Source of the DNA: Paraburkholderia sp. BL25I1N1
GTDB lineage: Bacteria; Pseudomonadota; Gammaproteobacteria; Burkholderiales; Burkholderiaceae
NCBI RefSeq assembly: GCF_003002025.1
Contig: NZ_PVZB01000004.1
Span: forward strand, 124,001-188,000
Length of the DNA: 64,000 bases
Reading direction: 5' to 3'
How positions within the stretch are numbered: the stretch's first letter is position 1; every line of letters begins with the position of its first letter. Under the pieces are notes generated by a model. The model was not told the DNA's origin. It worked only from the letters and a program-made list of their open reading frames with translations, and ran no database searches. Positions 8,474 through 17,593 of the stretch are shown here, in pieces. A program made the position numbers and the translations under genes.

Positions 8474-10780
8474 ATGACTTGCGAAGCGACATCAGAAAAC
8501 AAGCTGGAAGCAGCGCCTGAAGGCCGCTATGGATCGAATCTCGCCGAGGCCGTGATGGCGTCGGAGCGTACGGTGTTGCGGTTGATCACCCGCAACACGC
8601 CGCTGCCGGAATTGCTCGACGAAGTATGCCGCCGCGCGGAAGCGCTGCTGGGGGAAGGCGCGTCCTGTTCGATCCTGTTGCTCGATCCGGACGGCGTGCA
8701 CGCCAGAGTGGGCGGCGCGCCGTCGCTGCCGGCGCATTTCAGCGCCGCGATCGACGGCGCGGCGATCGGTTCACGGGCCGGCTCGTGCGGCACCGCGATG
8801 TACGAGCGGCGCCTCGTCGTCGTCGAGGATATCGAAACCGATCCGCTGTGGGCCGACTTCCGGCACCTCGCGTTGCCGCTCGGTCTGCGGGCCTGCTGGT
8901 CGGTGCCCTTTGAAAACGATTCCGGCGTGGTGCTCGGCGCCTTCGCGGTCTACTACCGCGCGCCGCGCCGTCCGAGCGCCGGCGAAGAAGCGATGCTGCG
9001 CGACATCGGCCACAGCGTCGGTCTCGCCGTGCATCAGGACACCATGGTCCAGCGCCTCGCGCACAGCGAGGAGCATCACCGGCTGGTGGTCGATCATCTG
9101 ATCGAAGGGATCGTCGTGCAGTCGCGTGACGGCATCGTGCTTGCCTGCAATCCGAGCGCGCAGCGCATTTTGCGCACGACCCCGCAGATCGTCGGCCGCA
9201 GTATACATACGGTGATGGTGCGCGCCTATCACGAGGACGGCTCGCTCGTCGCCGAGACGGCCCGCCCGACCGCCCAGGTGCTGAGCACCGGCAAACCCGT
9301 GCTCGGCGTCACGATCGGCGTGGAACTGATCGGCGGCGACATCGTCTGGATCACCGAAAACGTCGTGCCGATCATCAAGCCGGGCGAGAGCGAACCGGGT
9401 TCGGTGCTGATTTCGTTTACCGACATTGGACCAGTGCGCGAGGCGCAGCGCCAACTCAAGTTCCTCGCCACCCGCGATTCCCTCACCGGCCTCTACAACC
9501 GCGCCTATCTCACCGAGCGGATGCGCGACCTGTTCACGCCGGACATGTCGTCCGGCATGGGTGAACTGGCGAGCGTCGCCGTGCTGTTCGTCGACCTGGA
9601 CGGCTTCAAGAAGGTCAACGACACGGCGGGCCACGAGGCCGGCGACACCCTGCTCTGCAGCGTGGCGGAGCGACTCTCGGCGTGCATCTCGCCCGAGGAC
9701 ACGCTCGCGCGCGTGGGCGGCGACGAATTCGTGATCGTGGTCAGCGCGTATGAAAACACCGCGCGTCTGATCGGCCTCGCGCGCCGCATTCTCGACATGA
9801 TCGCGGTGCCGTTCGCGGTGGCGGACAACGAGTACTACCTGGGCGCGTCGATCGGCATCAGCCGTTTTCCGGAAGACGGCCAGGACGTCGCCACGCTCAT
9901 GCGCAACGCCGATTCGGCGATGTACCACGCCAAGCAGCGCGGCCGCAACAACTTCCAGTTCTTTACCGCCGAGCTGAATCAGCATCTGCAACGCCGTTTC
10001 ACGATCGAGCAGTCGCTGCGGCGCGCGCTCGCCGCCAACGAACTGAGCCTCGTGTACCAGCCGATCGTCGACAGCCATGACGGCCGTACGATCGGGGCGG
10101 AGGCGCTCCTGCGCTGGTACAACAGCGAACTGGGCAACGTGTCGCCGGGGGAATTCATCCCCGTGGCCGAAGATGCCGGGCTGATCGTCGAGATTGGCGA
10201 CTTCGTGCTGGCGCGGGCCTGCGAGCAGGTGGCGCAGTGGCGGCGCACGCTGGCACCGGAGCTGATCGTCGCGGTGAACCTGTCGCCGCGGCAGTTCAAC
10301 GACGGCCTGGTGGAGCGGATCGAACGGTGTCTGGCGCAGTCGGGGCTCGAGCCGACGGCGCTGGAGCTGGAGATCACCGAACGGCTGCTGATGAGCGACA
10401 GCGAAACCGTCCTGCCGATGCTGAGCGCGCTGAATGCCATGGGCGTGCGCATTTCCGTCGACGATTTTGGCACCGGCTATTCGTCGCTGTCGTATCTGAA
10501 GCGCTTCCCGCTGCATAACCTGAAAATCGATCGCTCGTTCGTCGCGGGTCTGCCGGATCATCGCGACTCGATTGCGATTACCCAGGCCGTGGTGGCGATG
10601 GCGCACTCGCTCGGCATGAACGTCACCGCCGAAGGGGTGGAAACCGCCGAACAGGCGGCGTTCCTGCGCGCGATCGACTGCGACAAGCAGCAGGGCTATC
10701 TGTACAGCCGTCCGGTCGGGGCCAGTGCGTATGCCCGCGGTTTGTGGGACGCGCAGCTCAACGTGGCCGACGCCTCCTGA
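8474..10780 (+). CDS. GAF-PAS-GGDEF-EAL cyclic-di-GMP enzyme
   Basis: The 768-residue soluble protein has a GAF domain (about 30-190), a PAS domain (about 195-310), a GGDEF domain (about 325-485, motif GGDEF at 415-419) and an EAL domain (about 505-755, motif EAL at 543-545 within EALLRW, plus DDFGTGYSS). No membrane segment is seen. The GGDEF signature is intact, but the inhibitory I-site (RxxD five residues before the motif) reads SPED, so product inhibition through that site is unlikely. The EAL domain keeps the metal-binding signatures and looks able to degrade c-di-GMP. The GAF and PAS domains suggest an intracellular signal, ligand unknown. It is transcribed alone from an AGGGGG-preceded ATG. 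Confidence 0.95.
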   Translation: MTCEATSENKLEAAPEGRYGSNLAEAVMASERTVLRLITRNTPLPELLDEVCRRAEALLGEGASCSILLLDPDGVHARVGGAPSLPAHFSAAIDGAAIGSRAGSCGTAMYERRLVVVEDIETDPLWADFRHLALPLGLRACWSVPFENDSGVVLGAFAVYYRAPRRPSAGEEAMLRDIGHSVGLAVHQDTMVQRLAHSEEHHRLVVDHLIEGIVVQSRDGIVLACNPSAQRILRTTPQIVGRSIHTVMVRAYHEDGSLVAETARPTAQVLSTGKPVLGVTIGVELIGGDIVWITENVVPIIKPGESEPGSVLISFTDIGPVREAQRQLKFLATRDSLTGLYNRAYLTERMRDLFTPDMSSGMGELASVAVLFVDLDGFKKVNDTAGHEAGDTLLCSVAERLSACISPEDTLARVGGDEFVIVVSAYENTARLIGLARRILDMIAVPFAVADNEYYLGASIGISRFPEDGQDVATLMRNADSAMYHAKQRGRNNFQFFTAELNQHLQRRFTIEQSLRRALAANELSLVYQPIVDSHDGRTIGAEALLRWYNSELGNVSPGEFIPVAEDAGLIVEIGDFVLARACEQVAQWRRTLAPELIVAVNLSPRQFNDGLVERIERCLAQSGLEPTALELEITERLLMSDSETVLPMLSALNAMGVRISVDDFGTGYSSLSYLKRFPLHNLKIDRSFVAGLPDHRDSIAITQAVVAMAHSLGMNVTAEGVETAEQAAFLRAIDCDKQQGYLYSRPVGASAYARGLWDAQLNVADAS

Positions 10781-10803
10781 ATGTGCCTGCCGCTCCGCAC
10801 GCG

Positions 10804-10825
10804 AGCCCGGAAGCCTTGCCGGGCT
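10804..10825 (+). terminator. Stem-loop after the GGDEF-EAL gene
   Basis: AGCCCGG (10804-10810) pairs with CCGGGCT (10819-10825) around an eight-base loop, 24 bases after the stop codon. No T tract follows, so termination strength is uncertain. Confidence 0.4.
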
Positions 10826-11002
10826 TGCGAATGCGGGCTTGAACGGCGCGTGCCGCGCACATGCTGACGGGATTGTTCGGTTTGCCGGACAAGTGACTTC
10901 GCGTTCGCGGTATTTATCCGCGAGGCCGGTCTCCCTAAAATCCTCCCATCGAAAAGTAAATTGAGCGCGATGTCGAAGCGACATCGTGCGATGGGAGTTG
11001 TC

Positions 11003-11191
11003 ATGCCAGATTTAATCAGAGACCAGCTCTACCGGCCGTCGGTGGTCTTACCGATGGTCGCCCTCATGCAGGTGATGGTGTCGCAGGACTTCAACCTCGG
11101 CCAGGTCGGCTGGGTGATGGCGTCCCGCGGCGCGCAGGCCGCGCTGCAGCGTTCGCGCGAGCTGATCTGCGCCGTGCATTGCCACGCCTGA
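11003..11191 (+). CDS. Small hypothetical protein (62 aa)
   Basis: I do not recognise this protein. The ATG has a good ribosome site (GGGAG, seven bases upstream). The product has a central hydrophobic stretch (SVVLPMVALMQVMV) and ends with a histidine-rich tail (ICAVHCHA). Upstream in-frame ATGs at 10961 and 10970 exist but lack a ribosome site. It sits between the c-di-GMP enzyme and the disulfide oxidoreductase genes on the same strand. It may be a genuine small gene or a chance frame. Confidence 0.45.
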   Translation: MPDLIRDQLYRPSVVLPMVALMQVMVSQDFNLGQVGWVMASRGAQAALQRSRELICAVHCHA

Positions 11192-11317
11192 GTCCAACGG
11201 ACGGAAAACAGCAGTCATCCGCAACAATCCGCGGCAGTAGTGAGCGGCGCAGCATGGTGATTCCAGGGCCGAAGGGTAAGATGCTACGACCAGCAGCCCA
11301 GCCTCGGGAGAGTTGCC

Positions 11318-12718
11318 ATGCCACAGCACTTCGACGCAGTTGTGATCGGTACGGGACAGGGCGGCTCACCGCTCGCCGTGCGTCTCGGTCAAAGCGGCCG
11401 CAAAACGGCGGTCATCGAACGGGCTGCCTTTGGCGGCACCTGCGTGAACGTCGGCTGCACGCCGACCAAATCCTATGTAGCGAGCGCCCGCGCCGCGCAT
11501 GTCGCGCGTCATGCCGCGGAATTCGGCGTGCAGGTGGGCGGCGCGATTAACGTCGATCTGGCCGCGGTCAAGGCGCGCAAGGACAAGATCATCGGGCAGT
11601 CGCGCGACGGCGTTGAGAAATGGCTGCGCGGCACCCAGAACGTGAGCGTGTTCAACGGCCACGCGCGTTTTACAGGACCGCATGCCCTCGCTATCAGCGG
11701 CCCGGACGGCAATCTGCTCGACGAAATCAGCGCCGACGAAATCTTCATCAACACGGGCACGCGCGCGGTCGTGCCGCCGCTCGCCGGGCTCGAGCGGATT
11801 CGCTACTACACCAATTCCAACCTGCTCGACCTGACGGAATTGCCGAGTCATCTGGTGATTGTCGGCGCGAGTTATATCGCGCTCGAATTCGCGCAGATCT
11901 TTCGCCGCTTCGGCAGCCAGGTGACCGTGCTGGTGCGCGGTGAACGCCTGCTTACGCGTGAGGACGCCGATTTCGCCGATTCCGTGCAGAAGGTGCTCGC
12001 GCGCGAGGGCGTGGAGTTTCGCTTCAATGTGCAGCCTTCGCGGGTCGAGCCACATCCGCATCGCGAGAACGAAGCGTGCATCGGCTTCGAGCAGAACATT
12101 CCCGCGCTCGAAGCGTCGCACCTGCTGTTCGCGACCGGCCGTGAGCCGAATACCGACGACCTCGGCCTTGCCGCCGCCGGCATCACGCTGGACAAGCACG
12201 GCACGATTCCCGTCGACGGCCAGTTGCGCACCAGCGTGCCGGGCATCTGGGCGATCGGCGACGTCAACGGACGCGGCGCCTTCACTCACACCTCTTACGA
12301 CGACTATCAGATCGTCGCGGCCAATCTGCTCGACGGCGGCGCGCGCAGCGTCGATACGCGGATCATGGCGTATGCCGTGTTCGTCGACCCGCCGCTCGCG
12401 CGCGTCGGTGCCTCGGAGGCCGAGGTGCGCAAATCGGGCCGCGACGCGCTGATCGCCACCATGCCGATGACGCGCGTGGGCCGCGCGCGCGAACGCGGCG
12501 AGACCGACGGCTTCATGAAGGTGATGGTCGACAAGGAGAGCAAGCGGATTCTCGGGGCGGCGATTCACGGTATCGAAGGCGACGAGGCGATTCACACGTT
12601 CATCGATATCATGACGGCGGGCGCGCCGTATCCGACCTTGCAGTACGCGATGCATATTCACCCGACCATCAGCGAACTGGTGCCGACCTTGCTCGATGGA
12701 CTCAAGCCGATGAAGTGA
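11318..12718 (+). CDS. FAD-dependent pyridine nucleotide-disulfide oxidoreductase (mercuric reductase-like)
   Basis: The 466-residue protein starts with a GTGQGG FAD-binding motif (residues 11-16) and carries the redox-active disulfide GGTCVNVGCTPTKS (Cys42, Cys47). A second nucleotide-binding motif (VGASYIALEFAQ) and the FAD-binding IWAIGDVNG motif follow, and a C-terminal dimerisation domain ends with HIHPTISEL, which holds the catalytic His-Glu region. The ATG lies after GGGAG. It lacks the N-terminal heavy-metal domain and C-terminal cysteine pair of true mercuric reductases and is not next to E2 genes, so it is not a classic lipoamide dehydrogenase. Substrate unknown. The cupin gene follows 27 bases later. 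Confidence 0.9.
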   Translation: MPQHFDAVVIGTGQGGSPLAVRLGQSGRKTAVIERAAFGGTCVNVGCTPTKSYVASARAAHVARHAAEFGVQVGGAINVDLAAVKARKDKIIGQSRDGVEKWLRGTQNVSVFNGHARFTGPHALAISGPDGNLLDEISADEIFINTGTRAVVPPLAGLERIRYYTNSNLLDLTELPSHLVIVGASYIALEFAQIFRRFGSQVTVLVRGERLLTREDADFADSVQKVLAREGVEFRFNVQPSRVEPHPHRENEACIGFEQNIPALEASHLLFATGREPNTDDLGLAAAGITLDKHGTIPVDGQLRTSVPGIWAIGDVNGRGAFTHTSYDDYQIVAANLLDGGARSVDTRIMAYAVFVDPPLARVGASEAEVRKSGRDALIATMPMTRVGRARERGETDGFMKVMVDKESKRILGAAIHGIEGDEAIHTFIDIMTAGAPYPTLQYAMHIHPTISELVPTLLDGLKPMK

Positions 12719-12745
12719 GCGGCGCACGCGAACGGAGTACGTACG

Positions 12746-13096
12746 ATGAAGCGCGCAATCCGAAGCGGCAATCTGTTCGACCACCACGCATCCGCGGACG
12801 CGGACGAGCAGATCGACGCGCTGGTCGAGCAGGGCGGCGTAAGCATCGAGCGGATCGTCTCCATGGGTCACGCCAGCCCGCCGGGCTTCTGGTACGACAG
12901 TCCGCGCGCCGAGTGGGTCGTGCTGCTGAGTGGCGCGGCGGCGCTCGAATTCGAAGGCGAGGCCGAGCCTCACCAGATGAAGGCCGGCGATCACGTGCTG
13001 ATCGACGTGCATTGCCGGCATCGCGTGGCATGGACGAGCGATCAGGAGCCCAGCGTGTGGCTCGCCGTCTACTACCCGGACGACGCTTCAACCTGA
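12746..13096 (+). CDS. Cupin-domain protein
   Basis: A single-domain cupin of 116 residues. The first cupin motif is only partly kept (WVVLLSGAAALEFEGE); the second contains GDHVLIDVHCRHRVAWTS, with a histidine typical of metal binding. The ATG follows GGAG, and the gene starts 27 bases after the flavin oxidoreductase gene, suggesting cotranscription. Proteins of this size and type are often described as small-molecule or metal-binding cupins without a known reaction; no catalytic role can be read here. Confidence 0.85.
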   Translation: MKRAIRSGNLFDHHASADADEQIDALVEQGGVSIERIVSMGHASPPGFWYDSPRAEWVVLLSGAAALEFEGEAEPHQMKAGDHVLIDVHCRHRVAWTSDQEPSVWLAVYYPDDAST

Positions 13097-13232
13097 ACGC
13101 GGCAATCTGCCGATCGATCAGACGCATCGACAAAGCGTTGGGCCATCGCGGATAATCGGCAACGGCGTAGGTCGTCCGCGGAACGCGGGCGAACGGTGCG
13201 CGCAACCGCATTCATCATCAGGAATTCAACCG

Positions 13233-13808
13233 ATGGGCAAGGGACGTGTCGAAGCCTTCAGCGATGGCGTGATCGCCATCATCATCACGATCATGGTGCT
13301 CGAGTTGAAGGTGCCGGAAGGCTTCGATCTCGCCGCGCTGCGGCCGGTGCTCCCCGTGTTCTGCGCATACGTGCTGAGCTTTATCTACGTCGGCATCTAC
13401 TGGAACAATCATCATCACATGTTCCATGCCGTGCAGAAGGTCAACGGCGCGGTATTGTGGGCCAACCTCCACCTGCTGTTCTGGCTGTCGCTGTTGCCGG
13501 CCGTCACGCATTGGGCCGGCGAGAACCATCTGGCTTCCTGGCCGACCGCGATGTACGGCGTGGTGCTGTTCATGTCGTCGATCGCGTACTTCATTCTGAT
13601 GGGCGTGCTGATCCGCGAGCACGGCAAGGACTCGACGCTTGCCAGGGCGGTCGGCAGCGACATCAAGGGCAAGGTTTCGGTCGTGATCTATCTGACGGGC
13701 ATTGCGCTGGCGTTTGTCGTGCCGTGGGTTTCGGCTGCGCTTTATACGCTCGCTGCCGCGTGGTGGCTCGTGCCGGACCGGCGCATCGAACACGTGCTGG
13801 AATCATAA
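13233..13808 (+). CDS. TMEM175-like (DUF1211) membrane protein
   Basis: A 191-residue integral membrane protein with several hydrophobic segments. The start MGKGRVEAFSDGVIAIIITIMVLEL contains the FSDGVIAI signature of the bacterial TMEM175 family, and WNNHHHMFH in the second half of the domain is also characteristic. Bacterial TMEM175 homologues form tetrameric potassium channels in the inner membrane; that is the likely role here, though it is an inference from the family. The stop overlaps closely with the beginning of the next open frame, which encodes another membrane protein. Confidence 0.9.
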   Translation: MGKGRVEAFSDGVIAIIITIMVLELKVPEGFDLAALRPVLPVFCAYVLSFIYVGIYWNNHHHMFHAVQKVNGAVLWANLHLLFWLSLLPAVTHWAGENHLASWPTAMYGVVLFMSSIAYFILMGVLIREHGKDSTLARAVGSDIKGKVSVVIYLTGIALAFVVPWVSAALYTLAAAWWLVPDRRIEHVLES

Positions 13809-13831
13809 GCGCGCTGCTCGCGCTCAAGCTT

Positions 13832-14620
13832 GTGCTGGTGCCGGCGTTTCTCGCCGCACTGACCGTGGCGGGACGCGTGTGGGGGCCGTCGGTGGCGGGG
13901 TGGCTCGCGGGGCTGCCGGTGGTCGCCGGGCCGATCGTGTTGCTGCTCGCGTTGGAGCGCGGGCCGTCGTTCGCGGCGCAGGCGTCGGCGGCTTCGATCG
14001 CGGCGATTGCCGCGTCGGAAACCTTCAACTTTGCGTATGCGTGGACCTGCCGGCATGTCGCGTGGCCGCTCGCGTCGATGGCGGGCATGGTGGGCTGGGT
14101 TGGCGTGGCAATGGTGCTCACGCAGATTCCCGCCGGACTTGCATGGGCGATCGCGGCGGCGTGCGTGGCGGTGGCGGTGTCGCAAAGCGGCTTGCCGCGC
14201 GTGACCGGTCACGTGCCGGCGGCGCGCCTCGGACTCGGCGATCTCGTCGTGCGCATGCTCGCCGGCGCGTTGCTGACGGTCGCGGTGACTACGCTGTCCG
14301 CGTCGATGGGCGCGACGTGGAGCGGACTGCTGTCGGTCTTTCCGTTGCTCGGCATCGTGCTCGCGGTCTCGGCGCAGCGCGCGCACGGCGCGGACTTCGT
14401 CGCCTTGCTGATGCGCGGCATGGTGATCGGCCGCGCCTCGTTCGCGGCGTTCTTTGCCGTGACGGCGACGATGCTGCCGCGGTGCGGCGTGTGGCTCAGC
14501 TTTGCGTGCGCGTCGGTGGCTTCGGTGATCGTGCAGGGCGCGACTAAACGGATGCTCGGCGCGAAACGGCCGGTTCAGGCTGTGTCGCGTGAACTCGCGG
14601 AGCGGCAGTCGGCGGATTGA
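13832..14620 (+). CDS. Hypothetical multi-pass membrane protein
   Basis: The frame encodes about 262 residues rich in Ala, Val, Leu and Gly with about eight hydrophobic segments (for example LVLVPAFLAALTVAG and LLTVAVTTLSASMG). I do not recognise a family with certainty. The open frame extends upstream inside the TMEM175-like gene, but a membrane protein start near 13832 (GTG) or just after the preceding stop is more plausible. The start is therefore uncertain and there is no good ribosome site, which fits translational coupling to the TMEM175-like gene. The last 25 residues are polar. Confidence 0.7.
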   Translation: MLVPAFLAALTVAGRVWGPSVAGWLAGLPVVAGPIVLLLALERGPSFAAQASAASIAAIAASETFNFAYAWTCRHVAWPLASMAGMVGWVGVAMVLTQIPAGLAWAIAAACVAVAVSQSGLPRVTGHVPAARLGLGDLVVRMLAGALLTVAVTTLSASMGATWSGLLSVFPLLGIVLAVSAQRAHGADFVALLMRGMVIGRASFAAFFAVTATMLPRCGVWLSFACASVASVIVQGATKRMLGAKRPVQAVSRELAERQSAD

Positions 14621-14819
14621 GCGGGGTGAGTTTGAAGTGCTTATTGCGGCTCATTGCGGTTCGCAGCGTGTCGACGCCATTGGCTGCGGCACGAAGCGGC
14701 TGAAGTGGCTCAAGCACCTCAATGCGACGCATCGTGTTGCGAGAGACTCGAAACGCGGAGATGCCCACTCAGCGAAACCACCGCGCACGCAGTCCGCTCA
14801 TTTGCCCGATACTTCCAAC

Positions 14820-15308
14820 ATGACTTCGCGCCCTCGACAACCCACACGCACACGAATCGGCCTGATCTCCGACACGCACAACCTCGTGCGCCCGGAGGCG
14901 TTGCACTATCTGGCCGGTTGCGACGCGATCATCCACGCGGGCGATATCTGCAACGAAGCCGTACTCGATGCACTCACGCAGATCGCGCCGGTCACAGCGG
15001 TGCGCGGCAACAACGACACCGGCGACTGGGCGGCGTCATTGCCGACGCACACCACGCTAATCATGCAGCAAGTGACGATTCTCGTCGTGCACGATATTGC
15101 CGACGTGGTCGCCGATCCGCGCAGCCACGGCATCAACGTGGTGGTAACCGGCCATTCGCACAAACCATTGATCAGCGAACGCGACGGCGTGCTGTTCGTC
15201 AATCCAGGCAGCGCCGGACCACGCCGTTTCAAGCTGCCGATTTCAGCCGGGATACTGGTCGTCGAAGGCGCGCACGCAAGCGCGAGCTTCGATTCGCTGG
15301 TGCCATAA
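14820..15308 (+). CDS. Metallophosphoesterase, YfcE/MJ0936 type
   Basis: The 162-residue protein contains the full set of calcineurin-like phosphoesterase motifs: SDTHN (metal site), HAGDIC, VRGNNDTG, VVHD and TGHSHKP. These residues bind two metal ions. Small proteins of this class hydrolyse phosphodiesters such as model or cyclic nucleotides, but the physiological substrate is unknown. I chose the ATG at 14820 because the recognisable domain begins 12 residues later (IGLISDTHN). A bidirectional terminator follows the stop. Confidence 0.92.
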   Translation: MTSRPRQPTRTRIGLISDTHNLVRPEALHYLAGCDAIIHAGDICNEAVLDALTQIAPVTAVRGNNDTGDWAASLPTHTTLIMQQVTILVVHDIADVVADPRSHGINVVVTGHSHKPLISERDGVLFVNPGSAGPRRFKLPISAGILVVEGAHASASFDSLVP

Positions 15309-15309
15309 A

Positions 15310-15341
15310 AAACGGGCCGGCAAAAAATTGCCGACCCGTTC
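15310..15341 (-). terminator. Terminator of the MFS gene, also between convergent genes
   Basis: ACGGGCCGGCAA pairs with TTGCCGACCCGT with one mismatch. On the minus strand the stem is followed by TTTTTT (the A run at 15306-15311), making it an intrinsic terminator for the MFS gene. The plus-strand phosphoesterase gene also ends just before it. Confidence 0.8.
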
Positions 15342-15388
15342 TCAGACTGCTCGCGGACTGGCCGCGTCAACCGTCAGACAACCCACGC

Positions 15389-16900
15389 TCAGGCACGCGC
15401 CGTCGCGGCTGCCGCAAAGCGTTCGTCCATCTCTTCGGCTTCACGCTCACCGCGCAACACCGCATGCGCTTCCGCACGCGTCGCCACGCACGGGCCCGAG
15501 CCGAGCAGCGGCTTGCGGGCGGTTTCGCGCAGCGCCATCACCGAGACGATACCGATCAGCGACGCGCCCATCAGGTAGTACGCGGGCATCATCAGATTAC
15601 CGGTGCTGTTCACCAGCCATGCGGTCACGAGCGGCGTCGTACCACCGAACAGCGACACCGAAACATTGAAGCCGATCGCCAGCGCGCCGTAGCGGATTTT
15701 GGTCGGGAACAGCGCCGGCAGCGCCGACGGCATCACACCGGTAAAGCACGACAGCAGCACGCCGAGAATCATCAGGCCGCCGAACACCGGCAGCACCGTG
15801 CCCATGCGGATCAGCAGCAGGGCGGGAATCGACAGCGCGAACAGGCCCACGCAACCGAACAGCATCACCGGCTTGCGGCCGATCGTGTCGGACAGACGGC
15901 CGGCGGCGAGCGTCATCGGCATCATCAGCACCATGACCAGCAGCACGAGGAACAGGCCGTGCGTCTCGTTGAAGTGCAGCGTGGCCGACAGATAGCTCGG
16001 CAGATACGAGAGCGCCATGTAGTCGGTGACGTTGAAGATCAGCACGAGGCCGACGCACAGCAGCAGCGGCTTCCATTGCTGCGTGAGCAACTGACCGAGC
16101 GACTGCTTCGGCACCGCCTTGTCTTCCGCTTCACGTTGCTCGGCCTGCTTCTTGAACGCGGGCGTTTCTTCGAGCTTCATGCGGATGTACAGACCCACCA
16201 GACCCAGCGGCCCGGCGATCAGGAACGGCACACGCCAGCCCCACGAGAGCAGCGCGTCGTTCGAGAGAGTCGCGGTCAGCACGGCAACGGTGCCCGCGCC
16301 GAGCACGTAGCCGATCAGCGTGCCGAACTCGAGGAAGCTGCCCATGAAGCCGCGGCGCTTGTCCGTCGAGAATTCGGCGATGAAGGTGGCCGCGCCGCCG
16401 TACTCGCCGCCGGTCGAGAAACCTTGCACCAGACGCGCAACCAGCAGCAGCACCGGCGCGAAAATGCCGATCGTCGTGTAGCTGGGGATCAGACCGATCG
16501 CGAAGGTGCCGAGCGCCATCATGATCATGGTCATGGCGAGCACACGCTGCCGGCCGATGCGGTCGCCGAGCGGCCCGAACACCATGCCGCCCACCGGCCG
16601 CACGAGGAACGCCGCGGCGAACGTGCCGAACGTGGCGATCAACTGCGCAGCCGGACTGGCCGACGGGAAGAACACTTTGCCGAGCGTGACTGCGATGTAG
16701 CTGTACACGCCGAAATCGAACCATTCCATGGCGTTGCCGAGCGCCATGGCGCCGACGGCCCGCTTGAGGAGAGATTTGTCGACGACGGTGATGTCGTCCA
16801 GAGAGAGGCGTTGTTCTTCTTTGTGGTGTCGCCAGAAGCCGTTGCTGGAAGCGGTCAAGGTGAAAACTCCAATGACTGCGACGAAACTCATGATGCGCAT
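15389..16900 (-). CDS. MFS transporter, metabolite:H+ symporter family (ProP-like)
   Basis: About 503 residues with 12 predicted membrane segments. Marks of the MHS branch are NAMEWFDFGVYSYIA in the first segment, PLGDRIGRQRVL between segments 2 and 3, and the GGEYGGAATFIAE motif in segment 5. E. coli ProP imports proline and betaines; other relatives carry dicarboxylates or shikimate, so the substrate is open. The C-terminal tail (TARAEAHAVLRGEREAEEMD) is charged and lacks a long ProP-type coiled coil. The ATG at 16900 has GCGGAA before it; a longer form starting at 17002 would add a basic stretch without support. An intrinsic terminator follows. Confidence 0.92.
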   Translation of the reverse strand: MRIMSFVAVIGVFTLTASSNGFWRHHKEEQRLSLDDITVVDKSLLKRAVGAMALGNAMEWFDFGVYSYIAVTLGKVFFPSASPAAQLIATFGTFAAAFLVRPVGGMVFGPLGDRIGRQRVLAMTMIMMALGTFAIGLIPSYTTIGIFAPVLLLVARLVQGFSTGGEYGGAATFIAEFSTDKRRGFMGSFLEFGTLIGYVLGAGTVAVLTATLSNDALLSWGWRVPFLIAGPLGLVGLYIRMKLEETPAFKKQAEQREAEDKAVPKQSLGQLLTQQWKPLLLCVGLVLIFNVTDYMALSYLPSYLSATLHFNETHGLFLVLLVMVLMMPMTLAAGRLSDTIGRKPVMLFGCVGLFALSIPALLLIRMGTVLPVFGGLMILGVLLSCFTGVMPSALPALFPTKIRYGALAIGFNVSVSLFGGTTPLVTAWLVNSTGNLMMPAYYLMGASLIGIVSVMALRETARKPLLGSGPCVATRAEAHAVLRGEREAEEMDERFAAAATARA

Positions 16901-17538
16901 GAACGTTCCGCCACGGTTGCTGGGAAGTGCAGTTTCGCGAGCAAGGCGAAAGCATCTCCGTCGCCGTTGAAGGGCGATGGAGCGGGGCGCGATAGAAAAC
17001 ACAACGCCCGTGCCTCGCGAGACAGGTCGCGAAAGAACACTCGTCTAGATTGTGCTGACGTTGCACCTGCGTGGCCGTGGAAGGGGGGCAGGTGCATGAG
17101 GACGCTGGGTGGCTGAAAGCTGGCCCAAGCGCCGCTGGAAGGCTTGAAACGAAAAAGGCCGGTGCTTTATTCGCCGCTCACGTGTGACGCGAAACGGGGA
17201 AACGACCGACAAGCCTTCTTGTATAAAAACTGTTCAATTCGGGATGGCACACGCACTGCGCGCCAGATTGAAGAGAACGTGAATGAAGGTGAAATGCTGT
17301 TGGAACGAGGCATATGATAGCACGATAACAGAGGATCGTGCAAACCCAGTGTCCGCCAGGGGCCTTGGCGGGCACGCTCAATCCCTTGCCGGGCGGGGGA
17401 TCGAGCGGATCCTGGCGGTCTGAAAAAGGGGCTTAAAACGACGCGCAAATGTACCGTTTGGGGAATTTTCACGGCGAGGTTGAAGCAGCGATCTGGCGGT
17501 CTCGATTCGGCGAATCCGGCGGCGCGTGCGGACGAAAA
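16901..17538. other. Intergenic region with two stem-loops and no recognised gene
   Basis: Some 640 bases upstream of the MFS gene and downstream of yggX. Open frames here (for example on the minus strand, 17167-17616) have Arg/Ser/Pro-rich compositions typical of chance frames. At 17349-17375 and 17376-17406 lie two adjacent stem-loops, with arms GTGTCCGCCA/TGGCGGGCAC and GCTCAATCCC/GGGATCGAGC. A TATGAT sequence is present near 17313 on the plus strand. The segment may hold the MFS promoter and an untranslated structured leader or small RNA, but nothing known was recognised. Confidence 0.4.
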
Positions 17539-17563
17539 AAATCCGCGCACGCGGCGCGGATTT
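17533..17563 (-). terminator. Terminator of the argA-yggX unit
   Basis: A perfect ten-base stem (AAATCCGCGC, loop ACGCG, GCGCGGATTT). On the minus strand it is followed by a T run (the A run at 17535-17541). It lies 30 bases after the yggX stop and is a textbook intrinsic terminator. Confidence 0.9.
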
Positions 17564-17593
17564 CGGTCATGCAGCTCAAAAGCGCGAAAGCCT

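Noticed and set aside
8771..10984. A 737-codon frame opposite the GGDEF-EAL gene
   Set aside because: It is antisense to a gene with intact GGDEF and EAL motifs, and its translation shows no family pattern.
14654..17116. An 820-codon plus-strand frame across the phosphoesterase and MFS genes
   Set aside because: It overlaps two well-supported genes in other frames, and is extremely rich in Arg, His and Gln, typical of a shadow frame.
17400..17450. Resemblance to 6S RNA (GGGCTTAAAACGACG)
   Set aside because: Only a short stretch resembles the 6S sequence; the long closing stem and central bubble are not present.
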